A program made the translations under genes and the position numbers. The notes under the pieces were generated by a model. It ran no database searches. It had not been told where the DNA came from and was given only the letters and a program-made list of their open reading frames with translations. A DNA stretch of 64,000 bases from Puniceibacterium confluentis (GTDB lineage: Bacteria > Pseudomonadota > Alphaproteobacteria > Rhodobacterales > Rhodobacteraceae): positions 495,638-559,637 of the forward strand of contig NZ_VOJI01000001.1 of the NCBI RefSeq assembly GCF_007923445.1. The letters run 5' to 3'. Position 1 is the first letter of the stretch. Each line of letters starts with the position of its first letter. Below, piece after piece: positions 42,131-50,117 of this stretch.

Positions 42131-42545
42131 TCATGTCCTGCGACGCTTGCCAGACTGTGTTTCTTCGTCGAACTGCGCCTGGAAATAGCGCGACACCAGA
42201 GCCACATCGCAAAAGCAGCCGGTAACGGCATCTTCCATGCCGCTCATATCCGTCTCGGCAAGCAGCGAATGGGCCCGGCCCAGGTGGATGTCGCGGAAGG
42301 CTGTGGCCGGTCGGTCTATCATAAACGATCAAAACAGCCGTACCGGCTGACGGCGCGCTATCCTGGCGTCCCTCGAGGTGATGGCCTTGGCAATCGACGC
42401 GCGCTGTTCGCGGTCGGGCGCAGAGTAAGATGTGATCGGGCACATGTCAGCGACCATGATGGCAAAGCCCTTGCCGTGCTCGTCGGCGATGATCTTCACC
42501 AGCATTCTGCGGCCGCCGAACGCCCCTTTGGGGATCAGGGCGAAG
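42131..42545 (-). pseudogene. Remnant of an AraC-family (GlxA-like) regulator, C-terminal half
   Basis: Two minus-strand fragments in different frames together resemble the end of a GATase-AraC regulator. The first (about 42545-42329) reads MLVKIIADEHGKGFAIMVAD then REQRASIAKAI, matching the linker before the AraC domain. The second (about 42322-42131) reads LGRAHSLLAETDMS and SRYFQAQFDEETQSGKRRR, matching the second HTH and tail. The first HTH (some 45 residues) is missing between them and the N-terminal GATase domain is gone, so this is a decayed gene. The 182 bases to its right-hand neighbour (41949-42130) hold nothing I recognise. Confidence 0.6.
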
Positions 42546-42563
42546 CGGTCCTGCGGAACTCGG

Positions 42564-43397
42564 TCAGGTCGATCCGATATCCCGGTCTCGTACGGGGTGT
42601 CCTGCCCGGTAAGACCGGATTTCGTGCAGGAGACTGAAGACCGTGGCCATCGACGTCCGCGCGTTGCCATCGGACGCCGTGTTCTCGATATCGGCGCTGA
42701 ACGTGCAGATCGGCGACCGGACTTCGTAGCTGTGCCGGTTGCCGACGGCCGAAGGATCGGCAACCAGCGTCACCATGACATTGTCGAACCCCGGCCCGGC
42801 CAACGCCAGCGCGGCCACCACGTTGGCATTCTTGGGAAAGAGGGTGGCAGCCTCGCGGGCCGTGCCGGTGAAAATGGTCGTCGGCTGTGTCAGGTCGTCG
42901 AGGGTCAGGCGGGTTTCGGCTGGCGTTCCTTTCCAGGCGGCGGGCGGTTTGGTGCCGCGATAGGTGACCTTGACGTCGCCGGCGCCGGACAACGCGGCCA
43001 GAAGATCGAGCCCGCCAATCGCGCCGCCGGGGAGGATCATTCGCGATCGGCCACATCGGGTCGCCAGCGTCAGCCTGTGGTGCAGGTCCGCATCGGCCAA
43101 AGCGCCAACCGATACGATCAGGCAGTCGGTGCCGCCAGAAAGCAGCGGCTCCACATGCTTTGCGACCGCGGACTGACCCGCGCATTCGACGACGAGGTCC
43201 GGATTTTCTGACTGAAGCGCCGCGCGTGAGGTCACAAAGTGCAGCGCGGCAGGCGCGCCCGTCTCGCGCGCATGCGCCCGCGCGGCGTCGAGAGCCTGCG
43301 GGCGCACCAGAACGGTGATCTGCCATGTCGGATCGACGGTCAAAAGCCCGACAAGCTGTCGGGCGATGGTGCCGTATCCAATCAGACCAAGTCGCAT
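42564..43397 (-). CDS. L-aspartate dehydrogenase (NadX-like)
   Basis: 277 aa. Rossmann start LGLIGYGTIARQLVGLL, then VVECAGQSAVAKHVEPLL, GALADADLHHRL, the conserved LPGGAIGGLDLLAAL and NANVVAALALAGPGFD. The family oxidises aspartate to iminosuccinate/oxaloacetate plus ammonia with NAD(P), or makes aspartate in reverse; in NAD synthesis it replaces NadB. No nadA or nadC is adjacent. It lies 18 bases downstream of puuD and in the same direction, so it is probably co-transcribed with urate oxidase, suggesting a catabolic or ammonia-handling role. Confidence 0.82.
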   Translation of the reverse strand: MRLGLIGYGTIARQLVGLLTVDPTWQITVLVRPQALDAARAHARETGAPAALHFVTSRAALQSENPDLVVECAGQSAVAKHVEPLLSGGTDCLIVSVGALADADLHHRLTLATRCGRSRMILPGGAIGGLDLLAALSGAGDVKVTYRGTKPPAAWKGTPAETRLTLDDLTQPTTIFTGTAREAATLFPKNANVVAALALAGPGFDNVMVTLVADPSAVGNRHSYEVRSPICTFSADIENTASDGNARTSMATVFSLLHEIRSYRAGHPVRDRDIGST

Positions 43398-43415
43398 GTC
43401 ACCGCCTTTGCATTC

Positions 43416-44654
43416 TCAACCATCACCACCTTTGGCGTCGCGGTACCAGCGCACGATCTGCTGACGGGCCTCCGGCGCCATCTGGATCGCATTCGGCGGC
43501 GGCATCGCGTGGCTGCGTCCGGCCTGCAGGTAAATCTGCTCCGCATGCCGCGCCACATCGGCCCTGGTCTCCAGCACCACGCCCTTGGGCGGCCAGTGAA
43601 TCCCGTTCCAGGACGGCTCGCGCCCGTGGCACATCGAGCAATTGCCGACCACCGCGTTGAAGGCGTCGTCAAAAGTGTCGGCAGAGGCGAACTTCTGTTC
43701 GTAAGCGGTCAGATCACGGGCTTCGCTTTCCTCGTAGGTGTCCATTCCCGGCTGGGTCGAGAGCCAGGCGATCAGGATCATGATCACCACGGTCACGAGC
43801 CACGTCCAGTTTGGGCCCTTGCCGGTGCGGTGCATGGTGTTGAAGTAGTGACGGATGGTGACACCGGTCAGGAAAATCAGGCTGGCGATGATCCAGGCAT
43901 GCTCGGTGCCAAAGGACAGCGGGTAGTGGTTCGACAGCATCAGGAAGACTACCGGAAGTGTCAGGTAGTTGTTGTGGGTCGAGCGCAGCTTGGCGATCTT
44001 GCCGTATTTGGCATCCGGAACCCGGCCTTGTTTGAGATCCTCGACCACGATGCGCTGGTTCGGCATGATCTGGAAGAACACGTTGGCGGTCATGATCGTG
44101 GCGGTAAAGGCCCCGAGGTGCAGCAGGGCGGCCCGGCCGGTGAAGATCTGGTTATACCCCCAGGACATCGCGACGAGGATCCCGAACAGAAGCAGCATGA
44201 GCAGCGTCGGGGTTTCGCCGAGCTTGGATTTGCAGAGATAGTCGTAGCAGATCCAGCCGATGGTGAGCGAGCCGCCCGAGATCAGTACCGCTTGCCACAG
44301 CGACAGGTCGGCCTTGGTCGGGTCGATCAGGAACAGCTCGCCGCCCACCCAGTAGATGATCATCAGAAGCGCGGCGCCAGAGAGCCAGGTCGAATAGCTC
44401 TGCCACTTGTGCCATGTCAGATGCTCGGGCATCTCGGAAGGGGCCACGAGGTATTTGACAGTGTGATAAAAGCCGCCGCCATGCACCTCCCATTCCTCGC
44501 CATGCGCGCCATCGGGCAGGTTCGGATTGGGTTTCAGCATCAGGTCGAGTGCCACGAAGTAAAACGAGGCGCCGATCCATGCCATCGCGGTGATGATGTG
44601 GAGCCATCGCACCGAAAAAGCGATCCAATCCCAAATGATTGCCAGGTCGTACAT
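43416..44654 (-). CDS. puuD: Urate oxidase, membrane cytochrome-c type (PuuD)
   Basis: 412 aa from the ATG at 44654 (GGGAGAA upstream). About eight N-terminal helices form the DUF989/urate-oxidase N domain (SVRWLHIITAMAWIGASFYF, HGGGFYHTVKYLVAPSEMPE). A C-terminal cytochrome c domain carries CSMCH (about residue 330) and PPPNAIQMAP. PuuD oxidises urate to 5-hydroxyisourate in the inner membrane, passing electrons to cytochrome c instead of forming peroxide. The downstream hydrolase, allantoinase and lyase genes lie just to the right; a LysR gene is divergent. Confidence 0.9.
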   Translation of the reverse strand: MYDLAIIWDWIAFSVRWLHIITAMAWIGASFYFVALDLMLKPNPNLPDGAHGEEWEVHGGGFYHTVKYLVAPSEMPEHLTWHKWQSYSTWLSGAALLMIIYWVGGELFLIDPTKADLSLWQAVLISGGSLTIGWICYDYLCKSKLGETPTLLMLLLFGILVAMSWGYNQIFTGRAALLHLGAFTATIMTANVFFQIMPNQRIVVEDLKQGRVPDAKYGKIAKLRSTHNNYLTLPVVFLMLSNHYPLSFGTEHAWIIASLIFLTGVTIRHYFNTMHRTGKGPNWTWLVTVVIMILIAWLSTQPGMDTYEESEARDLTAYEQKFASADTFDDAFNAVVGNCSMCHGREPSWNGIHWPPKGVVLETRADVARHAEQIYLQAGRSHAMPPPNAIQMAPEARQQIVRWYRDAKGGDG

Positions 44655-44754
44655 GGCGGTTCTCCCAAGTTTCGAGTTCGCGGCCAGTCTAGCCAAGTGC
44701 GGTTTGTTCTGGTATTGCCGGGAAACGCCAAGCAGTCTCAAAGAAATCCGAATA

Positions 44755-45675
44755 ATGTCCTATTTCGACAGCATCCGCACGTTTGTCCGTGTCTACGAAC
44801 TGGGTAGCATGTCTGCCGCCGGGCGCGACCTGAGAATTTCACCAGCGGTGACCTCGGCACGGATCGCGCAGCTCGAAGAACATCTGGGCGTGAGGCTGTT
44901 CCAGCGCACGACACGGTCCCTGAATCCGACGGAGCAGGGCAAGTCGTTTTACCGCGGCGCGATCGAGATCCTCGAAGCGGTCGAAAACGCCGAAGCACAG
45001 ATTGTGGACATGACCGAGAACCTCAAGGGGTCACTCTACGTGGCGGCGCCGCTTGGGGTGGGGCGCAGGTTGATTGCACCTGCAGTGCCGGATTTCCTGG
45101 ATGAATATGCCGAGGTCAGTGTGCGCCTGCGACTGACCGACCGAAAGGTCGATCTCACCACGGAGGGACTGGACCTTGCCTTTTTCCTCGGCCAGCCCGA
45201 GGACAGCAACCTGCGGATCCGCAAGATCGCCGACGTCGAGCGTGTCCTGTGCGCCGCGCCTTCCTACGTGGAAAAGCGCGGCATGCCGGCAAATGGTCAG
45301 GACATTCTTGACCAGCAGCACGAATGTCTCAACCTGCGGTTCCCCGGCGCCGCAGAGTTTCAGTGGCGGTTGATGACCAAGGACGGTCCCGAGCGCTTTC
45401 CGGTCAAGGGCCGCTATGAATCCGACGACGGCGACGTTCTCACCGATTGGGCCCTGGCGGGAAAAGGCATCGCGCTGAAACCGATTTTCGAGGTCTCCGA
45501 GCACCTGCAATCCGGCGCCCTGGTCCCGGTGGCCACGGAAACCCCGCCGGAACCCATCCAGATGGCGTGCCTCTACTCGCACAGACGCGGCCAGGATCCC
45601 AAGAGCCGGCTGTTCATGGACTTCATGATCGACCGGATCGGTGCCGCGGTTCGCAACACCACCCAGAAAGGCTGA
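44755..45675 (+). CDS. LysR family transcriptional regulator
   Basis: 306 aa from the ATG at 44755, 100 bases from the divergent puuD start. N-terminal wHTH: FDSIRTFVRVYELGSMSAAG followed by LRISPAVTSARIAQLEEHL; C-terminal periplasmic-binding-type effector domain from about 90. LysR regulators usually act on the divergent gene, so this is the likely activator of urate catabolism; the inducer is probably urate or a breakdown product (inferred). It ends 7 bases from the convergent hiuH. Confidence 0.85.
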   Translation: MSYFDSIRTFVRVYELGSMSAAGRDLRISPAVTSARIAQLEEHLGVRLFQRTTRSLNPTEQGKSFYRGAIEILEAVENAEAQIVDMTENLKGSLYVAAPLGVGRRLIAPAVPDFLDEYAEVSVRLRLTDRKVDLTTEGLDLAFFLGQPEDSNLRIRKIADVERVLCAAPSYVEKRGMPANGQDILDQQHECLNLRFPGAAEFQWRLMTKDGPERFPVKGRYESDDGDVLTDWALAGKGIALKPIFEVSEHLQSGALVPVATETPPEPIQMACLYSHRRGQDPKSRLFMDFMIDRIGAAVRNTTQKG

Positions 45676-45682
45676 TTTGCGT

Positions 45683-46036
45683 TCAGCTGCCGCGGTATGT
45701 GCCGTAGCCGAACGGCGACAGCAACAGCGGCACATGGTAATGCGACGGCTCCGACATTCCGAAACGGATCGGGATGATGTCGAGGAAGCGCGGCTCTTCC
45801 GGCGGTGTCCCGCAGGCATCGAGGTAGGCGCCGGCGTGGAATACCAGCTCATAGGTGCCGGTCTCGAAGCTTTCGGCGGGAAGGATCTGTTCGTCGGTGC
45901 GCCCGTCGCTGTTGGTTTTCAACGATTTGATCAAGGTCCGGATGTCGCCCTCGATCCGGTAAAGGTCGATGTCCAACCCTTCCGCAGGGCAGCCGCGCGC
46001 GGTGTCGAGGACATGTGTTGTCAGATAGCCGGTCAC
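45683..46036 (-). CDS. hiuH: 5-hydroxyisourate hydrolase (transthyretin-like)
   Basis: 117 aa from the GTG at 46036, which follows AAGGAGG at normal spacing; a longer ATG-initiated frame would read through the promoter region. Family landmarks: [19 protein letters not shown] near the N-terminus, the FPFI-like DIIPIRFGM region with [14 protein letters not shown], and the diagnostic terminal YRGS. It converts 5-hydroxyisourate from PuuD to OHCU. Cytoplasmic, no signal peptide. Confidence 0.9.
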   Translation of the reverse strand: MTGYLTTHVLDTARGCPAEGLDIDLYRIEGDIRTLIKSLKTNSDGRTDEQILPAESFETGTYELVFHAGAYLDACGTPPEEPRFLDIIPIRFGMSEPSHYHVPLLLSPFGYGTYRGS

Positions 46037-46186
46037 GGATAGCCTCCTTATATCGCCTAGGACTTTGTAGTCGGGACGGCCCGTCGTCCACAAACAGTAC
46101 CGTAAAAGATGCACCTTATAGAAAAATTTGAAAAAAATTTGGTATTGTTTGGGATATGAAGAGGTAAATCTACGAGGAGTTCCACA

Positions 46187-47602
46187 GTGACACGATATCC
46201 GCGCGACATGATCGGTTACGGTCCCCGCATTCCTGACGCCCAATGGCCCGCTGGTGCAAAGGTGGCGGTGCAGTTCGTGCTCAACTACGAAGAGGGCAGC
46301 GAGAATAACGTGTTGCATGGCGACGCGGCATCAGAGGCCTTTCTCTCTGACATTCCCGGCGCCGCAATGTGGCAGGGCCAGCGCCACTGGAACATGGAAT
46401 CGATCTACGAATATGGCGCCCGCGCCGGGTTCTGGCGTTTGCACCGCCTGTTCACCGGGGCAGACATCCCGGTGACGATCTACGGCGTCGCCTCGGCCCT
46501 GGCCCGCAACCCCGAGCAGGTGGCAGCCATGAAGACCGCAGGCTGGGAGATTGCCTGCCACGGGTTGAAGTGGGTCGAGCACAAGGACATGCCCCAAGAG
46601 GACGAGCGCGCGACAATTGCCGAGGCGATCCGCCTCCACACCGAGGTGGTGGGCGAGGCACCCCGCGGCTGGTACACCGGGCGGTGCAGCGAGAATACAG
46701 TGCGGCTGGCCGCCGAGACCGGGCAGTTCGACTATATCTCGGACGCCTATGACGATGACCTGCCGCATTGGAAGGAATACGGCGACCGCGACCAGCTGAT
46801 CATTCCCTATACGCTCGAAGCGAATGACATGCGCTTTGCCACTGCACCCGGCTGGAACACAGGCGCGCATTTCGGCAGCTATCTCAAGGACGCTTTCGAC
46901 ACGCTTTATGCCGAAGGACAGGAGGGCAGTCCGAAGATGATGTCGATCGGCCTGCATTGCCGACTGATCGGCCGTCCCGGCAAGATCGCGGCGCTGAAGC
47001 GCTTTATCGACTACATCCAGGGCTTTGACGATGTCTGGTGCCCGACCCGGCTGGAGATTGCCGAGCACTGGGCAAAGACCCACCCGCATGAGCGGCGCGC
47101 AAGACCCAGCGAGATGAGCCGCGAGGATTTCGTGGCCAACTTCGGCGGCATTTTCGAGCATTCCGCCTGGATTGCCGAAGGCGCGCACGGCCTTGAACTA
47201 GGTCCGGCACATGACAGCGCGCTGGGGCTGCACAACGCTCTTTGCCGGGTGTTCCGGTCTGCGGGTGACGACAAGCGCAAGGGCGTGCTGACCGCGCACC
47301 CCGACCTCGCCGGAAAGCTGGCGGCCGCCGGGCGTCTGACGGCTGAAAGCGCGTCGGAACAGGCGGGTGCCGGCCTCGACATGCTGACCGATGAAGAGCG
47401 TGCGACGCTGATCCGGATGAACGCGGATTATGTCGAAAAGCACGGCTTTCCGTTCATCATCGCCGTGCGCGATCACGACAAGGCGTCGATCCTGGAAAAT
47501 TTCGGCCGCCGCATCAGCAATGACACCGAAACCGAGTTTGTCGAGGCCTGCCGCCAGGTGGAACGCATCGCCGAATTCCGCTTGAAGGATCTATTGCCGT
47601 GA
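46187..47602 (+). CDS. puuE: Allantoinase PuuE fused to OHCU decarboxylase (UraD)
   Basis: 471 aa, two domains. Residues 1-300 are PuuE, the cofactor-light polysaccharide-deacetylase-type allantoinase: [30 protein letters not shown] and [13 protein letters not shown]. Residues from about 305 ([20 protein letters not shown]) are OHCU decarboxylase, with the [17 protein letters not shown] and [10 protein letters not shown] motifs. One polypeptide thus makes (S)-allantoin from OHCU and opens it to allantoate. The start is GTG, with GAGGAG at 46174-46179. GTGA overlap couples it to allA. Confidence 0.9.
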   Translation: MTRYPRDMIGYGPRIPDAQWPAGAKVAVQFVLNYEEGSENNVLHGDAASEAFLSDIPGAAMWQGQRHWNMESIYEYGARAGFWRLHRLFTGADIPVTIYGVASALARNPEQVAAMKTAGWEIACHGLKWVEHKDMPQEDERATIAEAIRLHTEVVGEAPRGWYTGRCSENTVRLAAETGQFDYISDAYDDDLPHWKEYGDRDQLIIPYTLEANDMRFATAPGWNTGAHFGSYLKDAFDTLYAEGQEGSPKMMSIGLHCRLIGRPGKIAALKRFIDYIQGFDDVWCPTRLEIAEHWAKTHPHERRARPSEMSREDFVANFGGIFEHSAWIAEGAHGLELGPAHDSALGLHNALCRVFRSAGDDKRKGVLTAHPDLAGKLAAAGRLTAESASEQAGAGLDMLTDEERATLIRMNADYVEKHGFPFIIAVRDHDKASILENFGRRISNDTETEFVEACRQVERIAEFRLKDLLP

Positions 47603-48096
47603 GTGTGACACTGGACAGATTACCGGCGCTGCCCGCCCGCGCCGATGCGATGGCGGGCCTAGCCCAACTGATCGAATGCACGGGTGAGCCGGACAAGCTG
47701 ATCAACAAGGGGCTTTGCGGCCGGTTTCACGACCTCGCAGACCTCGACATCATCGACGGCAAGGCGGGCATCAGCCTGTTCAACTCCGAGGTATTCTCGC
47801 TTCCGTTTCGCCTCGAGATGATGGAGCGCCATCCGTTGGGATCGCAGGCGTTCATCCCGATGAGCGATTTTGGTTTTCTGGTCGTGTTGGCCGAGGACGA
47901 CGACGGCCGTCCCGGCGCGCCGCGCGCCTATGTCACCGCACCGGGACAGGCGGTCAATATCGGCCGCAACGTCTGGCACGGTGTGCTGACGCCGCTTGGC
48001 GGTTCGGGGTTGTTTGCCGTGGTCGACCGGATCGGCGACGGGGCAAATCTGCAAGAGCATTGGTTCGACACCGCTTTCGAAGTGGTGGCTGCCTGA
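47599..48096 (+). CDS. allA: Ureidoglycolate lyase
   Basis: 165 aa cupin-like AllA. Motifs: INKGLCGRFHDLADLDI near residue 35, ISLFNSEVF, MMERHPLGSQAFIPM, and YVTAPGQAVNIGRNVWHGVL with the catalytic-site histidines. It cleaves ureidoglycolate to glyoxylate and urea. The GTG start overlaps the puuE stop. Its two products are exactly the compounds handled by the BHAC genes and by the AmiS/UreI-type channel further right. Confidence 0.9.
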   Translation: MSVTLDRLPALPARADAMAGLAQLIECTGEPDKLINKGLCGRFHDLADLDIIDGKAGISLFNSEVFSLPFRLEMMERHPLGSQAFIPMSDFGFLVVLAEDDDGRPGAPRAYVTAPGQAVNIGRNVWHGVLTPLGGSGLFAVVDRIGDGANLQEHWFDTAFEVVAA

Positions 48097-48154
48097 CGAC
48101 CTGGCCGCCGGGAGGATAGGCGGCCAGATACAGCTAACAGTGGGGAGAAAATAA

Positions 48155-49591
48155 ATGGCTGATCTAACTATCGGGACACCGGAGCAACTCCGCGACCCGA
48201 ATTACTTTCCGGGCCTGGCCAAGGGCATACCTCTGGGCATCCAGCACGTCCTGGCGATGTTCGTATCCAACGTAACGCCTGCGATCATCGTTGCCGGTGC
48301 TGCGGGTTTCGGTTTCGGGTCGGGGTCAGCCGATTTTCCAGAACTGCTCTATCTGATCCAGATGTCGATGCTGTTTGCCGGCGTCGCGACGCTGCTTCAG
48401 ACCATCACGATCGGGCCGGTTGGCGCGGCGTTGCCCATTGTGCAGGGGACCTCGTTTGCCTTTCTGCCGATCATGATCCCGCTGGTCGCGGGCAAGGGCG
48501 TCGATGCGCTTGCCGCGTTCTTTGGCGGCGTCATCATCGGCGGGATGTTCCATGCCTTTATCGGTACCTTCGTCGGCAAGCTGCGATTTGCCCTGCCGCC
48601 GCTGGTAACCGGACTCGTGGTGACGATGATCGGTCTGGCGCTGGTCAAGGTCGGCATCCAGTACGCGGCGGGCGGTGTCCCGGCCATCGGCACGCCGGAA
48701 TACGGCAGCCTGCTGAATTGGTCCGCAGCAATCATCGTGATCCTTGTCACGCTCGGCCTGAAGTTCTTTACCAAGGGCATGCTGTCGATCTCGGCGGTTC
48801 TGATCGGCCTGCTCGTGGGCTACGTCTACGCCATTGCGGTCGGCATGCTGACAGTCGAGGCCATCACTGGGTCCTGGGAACGCTCCGCCGCCTTCGCGCT
48901 GCCGCAGCCGTTCAAGTACGGGGTCGAGTTCTCGATCGCAGCGGTCATCGGCTTCTGCCTCATGGCCTTTATCTCGGCCATCGAGACGGTCGGTGATGTA
49001 TCGGGTATCACCAAGGGTGGCGCAGGACGCGAAGCGACGAGCGCGGAAATCACCGGCGCGACCTATGCTGACGGTTTCGGCACGGCGCTGGCGGGTATCT
49101 TCGGCGGCTTCCCGAACACCTCGTTCAGTCAGAACGTCGGTCTGATCGCGATGACCGGTGTGATGAGCCGCCATGTGGTGACCTGCGGCGCGATCTTCCT
49201 GATCATCTGCGGTCTGGTCCCCAAGGTCGGCGGGGTCATCCGCACCGTGCCGATCGAGGTTCTTGGCGGCGGCGTGATCGTGATGTTCGGCATGGTCGTG
49301 GCTGCAGGTATCTCGATGCTGTCGGATGTGCACTGGAACCGGCGGAACATGGTGATCTTTGCGATTTCCCTCAGCCTTGGTCTGGGTCTTCAGCTGGAAC
49401 CCGGTGCGCTCCAGCACCTGCCGGAAACCGCCCGTGTCTTGCTGACCTCGGGTCTGTTGCCGGCGGCCTTCCTGGCCATCGTGCTGAACCTGGTCCTGCC
49501 GGAAGAGCTGGCCGATGAAGCCACGGAGGAAATGTCCGGAGGCATGGCGGGTCACGGCGAAGGCTCACTGGCCCACGACGACCACGTCTGA
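48155..49591 (+). CDS. NCS2 family purine (urate/xanthine) permease
   Basis: 478 aa with about 12-14 hydrophobic segments. The NCS2 signature is visible as FSQNVGLIAMTGVMSRHVV, the substrate segment as MAFISAIETVGDVSGITKGG, and the early QTITIGPVGAALPIVQG. The C-terminus is acidic and His-rich (HGEGSLAHDDHV). The N in the QNxGxxxxT motif is typical of xanthine/urate carriers such as PbuX and UacT, and the gene ends the puuE-allA run, so import of urate or xanthine is likely. Confidence 0.88.
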   Translation: MADLTIGTPEQLRDPNYFPGLAKGIPLGIQHVLAMFVSNVTPAIIVAGAAGFGFGSGSADFPELLYLIQMSMLFAGVATLLQTITIGPVGAALPIVQGTSFAFLPIMIPLVAGKGVDALAAFFGGVIIGGMFHAFIGTFVGKLRFALPPLVTGLVVTMIGLALVKVGIQYAAGGVPAIGTPEYGSLLNWSAAIIVILVTLGLKFFTKGMLSISAVLIGLLVGYVYAIAVGMLTVEAITGSWERSAAFALPQPFKYGVEFSIAAVIGFCLMAFISAIETVGDVSGITKGGAGREATSAEITGATYADGFGTALAGIFGGFPNTSFSQNVGLIAMTGVMSRHVVTCGAIFLIICGLVPKVGGVIRTVPIEVLGGGVIVMFGMVVAAGISMLSDVHWNRRNMVIFAISLSLGLGLQLEPGALQHLPETARVLLTSGLLPAAFLAIVLNLVLPEELADEATEEMSGGMAGHGEGSLAHDDHV

Positions 49592-49619
49592 GAGCAAACC
49601 CCTTGTAACCTAAGGATTG

Positions 49620-49643
49620 CGGCGCTCTTCGGAGCGCCGTTTT
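49620..49643 (+). terminator. Rho-independent terminator of the puuE-allA-permease operon
   Basis: CGGCGCTC (49620-49627), UUCG-type tetraloop TTCG, GAGCGCCG (49632-49639), then TTTT. This is a textbook intrinsic terminator 29 bases after the permease stop. Confidence 0.9.
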
Positions 49644-49797
49644 CGTATCCGGCGGAGGGAATGGCAGTGGGCTTGCTATTGGCAGGGCAGGTTTGTGAGC
49701 GGCGCCGGATCGTGCCCAGGTGCTGGCGGGAAGAAACGACCGCTCGGTCAGACAGATGTTCTTCAGTGGCCCGGCATGCGACGGGCAAGAAACAAAT

Positions 49798-49823
49798 AGC
49801 CCCGGCCGTCATCGGCCGGGGCT
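49798..49823. terminator. Strong hairpin, probable terminator facing maeB
   Basis: AGCCCCGGCCG (49798-49808) and CGGCCGGGGCT (49813-49823) form a perfect 11-base stem with a 4-base loop. Read on the minus strand it is followed by ATTTGTTTCTT, so it may end the leftward bhc-maeB transcript. Confidence 0.55.
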
Positions 49824-50079
49824 CGGGTTTCGCTTCCCGGTAAAGCCGGTGTTTGCGTCCGCTTCTCGCTGGTTTCGGTCCACTCTGCCGGGCATGCGGA
49901 TGCCGGTCACGCCGACAAGACCGGCATTCTGGCTCAACAAGATGTGGCGGAAGGTGTCGAACAGACCACCGATCAACGAGCCGAGTGAGCCGCATGCAGG
50001 GTGACAGGCGCGCCAGTCATGTCCGGCATGTCTTTCTGCTCCGCGCTGCCGGAACGTCTTTCGGGTGCGGGAGAGATGT

Positions 50080-50112
50080 GGCCCGGCCGTACGCACCAGG
50101 CGCGGCCGGGCC
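50080..50112 (-). terminator. Hairpin directly after maeB
   Basis: GGCCCGGCCG (50080-50089) and CGGCCGGGCC (50103-50112) form a perfect 10-base stem with a 13-base loop, starting 5 bases past the maeB stop. No T-run follows. Confidence 0.5.
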
Positions 50113-50117
50113 GTTTG

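Larger units (their letters stand above)
49592..50117. other. Intergenic region of converging operons
   Basis: About 525 bases between the end of the purine permease gene and the end of maeB. It holds three strong hairpins (entered separately) and no coding frame that I can support. Confidence 0.7.

Noticed and set aside
42017-42637. A 206-codon plus-strand open frame
   Set aside because: It lies opposite the AraC remnant and the end of aspartate dehydrogenase, with no recognisable motif.
43416-44654. Reading the puuD product as a terminal oxidase or generic membrane cytochrome
   Set aside because: The N-terminal membrane domain plus a single C-terminal CxxCH and the adjacent hiuH/puuE/allA genes match PuuD urate oxidase.
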